Below the pieces are notes generated by a model that worked only from the letters and a program-made list of their open reading frames with translations, was not told the DNA's origin and ran no database searches. A DNA stretch of 57,478 nucleotides, from contig NZ_KN882185.1 of NCBI RefSeq assembly GCF_000934755.1, positions 1 to 57,478 on the forward strand. The letters run 5' to 3'. A program made the position numbers and the translations under genes. This document shows, piece by piece, positions 54,227 to 57,478 of the stretch; position 1 is the first letter of the stretch; each line of letters opens with the position of its first letter. The stretch comes from Desulfonatronovibrio magnus. GTDB taxonomy: Bacteria; Desulfobacterota; Desulfovibrionia; Desulfovibrionales; Desulfonatronovibrionaceae.

Positions 54227-57200
54227 ATGCCCATTATGAATAATAACCAGCAGACATCCCCAAAACCCGTCGTCCTCATTGTGGACGACCACCCGGCCAG
54301 CATTGAGGTTCTGGGCAGTCTGCTCCGGGAGGACTATCACGTGCTGGTGGCAGCGGGTGGCGTCATGGCCCTGGAAATGGTCTTTGGCAATACCAGCCCG
54401 GACCTGATCCTGCTGGACATTATGATGCCGGACATGGACGGCTACGAGGTCTGCCGACGGCTCAAGGCGGATGAGCGCACCCGTGGCACCCCGGTGATCT
54501 TCGTGACCGCCATGGACCAGGATGAGGACGAAGAACTGGGTTTCAGTCTCGGTGCTGCTGATTACATTACCAAACCTTTTAAACCCTCCATAGTCCGGGC
54601 CAGAGTTCGCACCCAGATCAATCTCAAGCTCCATGCCGATCTTCTTGAACAGGCTGCTGTTGAGCGACGCGAACTTTTGATAGAATATGATACCATCTTC
54701 AATAATGTGCAAAGTGCATTCTTTTTGATTGATATCGACCCCCAGGGCCGTTTTATTATTGAGAATCTGAACGCTTACCATCAGGAAAAAACCGGGCTGG
54801 ACCTTTGGAACATCAGAGGTAAAACACCAGTGCAGGCCTTTGGTCCGGAACTCGGTGCCCGGATAGAGGATAATTATCGCAAGTGTTTTGAACTGCAGCA
54901 GAACATCAGCTACGAAGAATCCCTGCTTCTTCCGGCAGGTGAAAGGACCTGGCTGAGCAGGCTTACTCCGGTTGTAATCAACGGCCGCACTGTTAAACTC
55001 GTTGGCAGCGCTCTGGATATTACGGATTTGAAAAATGCGCAGACAGAACTGCTGACCAGTCAGTCCAGGCTGTCCTGGGCCCAGACTTTGACCCAGTCCG
55101 GAGTCTGGGAACACGACATGGACCAGGGCACCGTGTTCTGGTCAAAGGAGTGTGAGGCCCTGTTCGGCTTGCAGGAAGGCGAGTTTGAGGGGACTTATCA
55201 GGCGTTTCTGGACCGGGTGCACCCTGACGACAGGGAGTACGTGATCAGCACAGGCCGGCCCATTATTGAAATGAAGGAAGGCACTACTCTGGAATACGAC
55301 CATCGCATAGTCAAAAAGGATGGTCAGATCTGCTGGGTCAGCGAATCAGCCGGGGTTGTACATGATGAGGCGGGCGATCCATTGCGGGTGGTCGGGTTTG
55401 TGCAGGACATCACCCAGCGTAAAGAAGCCGAGCGGGCCATAAACAAGCAGAAGGCCCTGGAAGGCCTGCTTATGGAGCTGGCTGCCGACTCCATCAATGC
55501 TCCCCTGGATGATTTCGAGCACACAATAAGCCGGCTTCTGGAAGCTGTAGGCAGGTCTGTGGAAGTAGACCGGGTTTACCTCTTCAATTATGACTATGTC
55601 CGTAAAATTGCAGTGAACACGCACGAATGGTGCGCTGAAGATATAAACCCGGAAATCGGCAACCTCCAGGCTGTGCCCTTTGATCTTATTTCTGAATTCA
55701 TCCCGGCCCATGAACGGGGCGAGAGTGTTCATATCCCTGATGTGGACGAGTTGATTGAAAATCCTGGCATGCGCTCACACCTTGAGGATCAGGGCATCAA
55801 GTCCATAGTTTCCATCCCTTTGATGGACAACCGGGATTGTCTGGGTTTTGTCGGCTTTGACGCAGTCAGGAAGAAAAAAATTTTTTCAGACACTGAAATG
55901 TATCTGCTGAGCTTTATGGCCCAGGTCATAGTCAACCTCATGTCAAGACTGCAGGCCAGCAAGGAGCATCAGGAAAGCGAGGCCCGCTGCCGGGTCATTG
56001 CTGAGAATATTGCCATGGGAGTGGCTGTTATTGATGAAAACATGCGCATCACCAGCGCCAATCCCAGGCTCAGGCAGTGGTTCCCCGGGCTTCGCCCCGA
56101 GAACACCCCTCTTTGCTATGACGTCTTTTGCCATACAGCCCGCAAAAAGGTCTGCAAAGACTGTCCATGTATTGTTTCCTTTGAAAACCACCGTGTGCAT
56201 CAGGGGATAAAACGCAGAAATCACAAGGGTGATGAGCAGATATTTCGCCTGACATCCTCACCGGTACCCGGTCCGGAAGGTCGCGTCAGTCAGGTGGTCC
56301 TGATGTTCCAGGAGATCACGGATGAGGTCCTGCGTGAAGAAGAATTGCGCAACAGGCTCAATGAAGCGGAGAACCGCCTGGCCGGGGGCGGCCCGGGCGG
56401 GTTGTGCGGACTGCGCGGGGCAAGCCGGGCCATGGGTGAGGTCTACACCCGGATCAGGACAACGGCTGGTACGGAAAAAGTGGTGCTGCTCATGGGAGAG
56501 ACCGGTACAGGCAAGGAGCTGGCAGCCAGAGCCATACATGAATTAAGAGGCCGGGGCGAATTCATGGCTGTCAACTGCGCCAATCTCTCCCCTTCCCTGC
56601 TGGAAAGTGAACTTTTCGGACACTGCCGGGGTGCCTTTACAGGGGCATCAAGCGACAAGAAAGGCCTTTTTGAAGCTGCTGGCAACGGCATAATCCTGCT
56701 GGATGAAATCGAGGCAGCTCCTTCCCGGATGCAGACTGCTCTGCTCAGGGTGCTGGAATCCCGCGAAGTCACCAGGGTGGGCGATTCCCGGCCCCGGTCC
56801 ATTGGGGCCAAGGTCCTGGCAGCGGCCAACCAGGACCTGGAAGCCATGGTGGAAAAAGGCCGGTTCAGGGACGACCTTTTCTATCGACTCTGCGAAACAG
56901 TAATCCACCTCCCACCACTGAGGGTGCGTGCCGAGGATATATCTACTCTGGCCCATCATTTCCTGGATGAATACAACAGGCTTTCCAGGAGGCGGCCCCG
57001 TCAGCTGTCTCCAAGGAGCATGGAACTGCTGTGCGGATATAACTGGCCGGGCAATGTGCGTGAACTGCGTAACCTGGTGCATACATTGGCTGAAACATCC
57101 CCGGCACCAATGATACGCCCGGCAGATCTGCCAGGGTGGCTGGCCAGCGGCACAGGAGGGTTCCCCACCCTGGGAGAGCGGGAAAGAAAGGCTCTGCAGG

Positions 57201-57325
57201 ATGCCATGGACCGGGCTTCAGGCAATAAAACAGAGGCTGCCCGGCTCCTGGGGGTCTCCCGCAAGACTGTCTACTCCCTGATGAACAAATACGGCTTGGA
57301 CCAGGGCTTATGGGGTCGGACCTAA
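54227..57325 (+). CDS. REC-PAS-PAS-GAF-PAS sigma-54-dependent activator
   Basis: 1032 residues. Receiver 14-130 with DD 20-21, D64 (LLDIMMP) and K117. PAS about 150-268 and 285-398, GAF about 405-575, a third PAS (about 585-698) with C-x2-C-x-C (VCKDCPC). AAA+ domain about 728-960: Walker A GETGTGK (757-763), GAFTGA (802-807), Walker B LLDEIE, R finger region FRDDLFYRL. Fis-type HTH at about 985-1022. It activates sigma-54 promoters when phosphorylated or ligand-bound. It is the only response-regulator-type transcription factor in the kinase region and so a candidate target for several orphan kinases. Start ATG 54227 or 54236; no clear ribosome site. Confidence 0.93.
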   Translation: MPIMNNNQQTSPKPVVLIVDDHPASIEVLGSLLREDYHVLVAAGGVMALEMVFGNTSPDLILLDIMMPDMDGYEVCRRLKADERTRGTPVIFVTAMDQDEDEELGFSLGAADYITKPFKPSIVRARVRTQINLKLHADLLEQAAVERRELLIEYDTIFNNVQSAFFLIDIDPQGRFIIENLNAYHQEKTGLDLWNIRGKTPVQAFGPELGARIEDNYRKCFELQQNISYEESLLLPAGERTWLSRLTPVVINGRTVKLVGSALDITDLKNAQTELLTSQSRLSWAQTLTQSGVWEHDMDQGTVFWSKECEALFGLQEGEFEGTYQAFLDRVHPDDREYVISTGRPIIEMKEGTTLEYDHRIVKKDGQICWVSESAGVVHDEAGDPLRVVGFVQDITQRKEAERAINKQKALEGLLMELAADSINAPLDDFEHTISRLLEAVGRSVEVDRVYLFNYDYVRKIAVNTHEWCAEDINPEIGNLQAVPFDLISEFIPAHERGESVHIPDVDELIENPGMRSHLEDQGIKSIVSIPLMDNRDCLGFVGFDAVRKKKIFSDTEMYLLSFMAQVIVNLMSRLQASKEHQESEARCRVIAENIAMGVAVIDENMRITSANPRLRQWFPGLRPENTPLCYDVFCHTARKKVCKDCPCIVSFENHRVHQGIKRRNHKGDEQIFRLTSSPVPGPEGRVSQVVLMFQEITDEVLREEELRNRLNEAENRLAGGGPGGLCGLRGASRAMGEVYTRIRTTAGTEKVVLLMGETGTGKELAARAIHELRGRGEFMAVNCANLSPSLLESELFGHCRGAFTGASSDKKGLFEAAGNGIILLDEIEAAPSRMQTALLRVLESREVTRVGDSRPRSIGAKVLAAANQDLEAMVEKGRFRDDLFYRLCETVIHLPPLRVRAEDISTLAHHFLDEYNRLSRRRPRQLSPRSMELLCGYNWPGNVRELRNLVHTLAETSPAPMIRPADLPGWLASGTGGFPTLGERERKALQDAMDRASGNKTEAARLLGVSRKTVYSLMNKYGLDQGLWGRT

Positions 57326-57344
57326 TCAAGTTATTGAACTAATT

Positions 57345-57478
57345 GATTAAAAGCTCCTCCCCCGGGCGGCCCGGGACCAAACCTGCGAGTAACTTTAGGA
57401 TACTGTCACTTTTCTGGAAATTGGGACAGTCCCCGCGAGGTACTATAAAAAAGATTGATGCTGCATTGGTTCCTGGAA
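57345..57478 (+). repeat. Dispersed intergenic repeat, copy C, cut by window edge
   Basis: CCCGGGCGGCCCGGGACC, GCGAGTAACTTTAGG, TTGGGACAGTCCCCGCGAGG and GATGCTGCATTGGTTCCTGG follow copy A almost base for base. Same orientation as copies A and B. Confidence 0.85.

Noticed and set aside
1-57478. tRNA or rRNA genes
   Set aside because: No cloverleaf with CCA-proximal T arm or rRNA-like conserved stretch was noticed by eye; a dedicated tool would be more reliable.

Overview
This 57 kb window comes from a bacterium with very heavy investment in signal transduction. The gene content (multi-PAS hybrid kinases, a c-haem Tll0287-type sensor, a full chemotaxis operon, dispersed intergenic repeats of the kind common in sulfate reducers) suggests a Desulfobacterota/Deltaproteobacteria-like anaerobe. 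That placement is inferred from style and is not proved by any marker gene. Nearly all genes are on the + strand.

Layout. (1) 1-980: edge of an insertion sequence (- strand transposase start), a perfect 30-bp palindrome and a truncated chemoreceptor tail. (2) 981-3725: hybrid histidine kinase. (3) 3.75-9.9 kb: a segment bounded by inverted repeats that carry heptanucleotide arrays. It holds a receptor fragment, a kinase tail, cheA with two HPt domains and a NIT-domain chemoreceptor. (4) 9.9-14.8 kb: cheW, a cysteine-less cheD, cheR, cheB, a canonical cheD, an HDOD gene and cheY. (5) 14.8-18.2 kb: a chemoreceptor between two direct copies of a ~280-bp intergenic repeat; a third copy runs off the window end. 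(6) 18.3-22.3 kb: an XRE-PAS regulator without kinase, then a GC-richer divergent pair (coiled-coil membrane protein and a J-like 'HPD' protein resembling mitochondrial TCAIM/DUF4460). (7) 22.3-33.3 kb: kinases coupled to solute-binding proteins (PstS-like/kinase, PhnD-like/kinase, then a kinase with a built-in ABC-substrate-binding domain), with a collapsed copy of the PhnD/kinase pair. (8) 33.3-36.3 kb: small PAS-zinc protein, receptor-tail fossil, remnant of an exopolysaccharide locus (ugd start fused to a GH8-like tail, intact UDP-glucuronate decarboxylase). (9) 36.3-57.3 kb: six more sensor genes, including a triple Venus-flytrap kinase (1639 aa), a c-haem kinase (1441 aa), a PAS-helicase chimera and a REC-PAS-GAF-sigma54 activator.

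How it works together. The che genes form one complete adaptation system (CheA/W/R/B/D/Y plus at least two intact receptors). The kinases appear to be related paralogues that have exchanged, lost and duplicated modules. I count at least ten fossils of receptors, receivers, kinase ends and binding proteins between the intact genes.

The most striking pattern is a set of heptamer tandem repeats. They occur between genes and also in frame inside four kinases. In all four they sit in the same receiver loop (alpha3-beta4), and in three of them a second, equivalent loop of the ATPase domain is also enlarged, with the heptamers themselves visible there in one. Breakpoints of several rearrangements lie in or beside these repeats. 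I therefore read the window as a sensor-kinase diversification region driven by short repeats; this is inference and needs comparative genomes.
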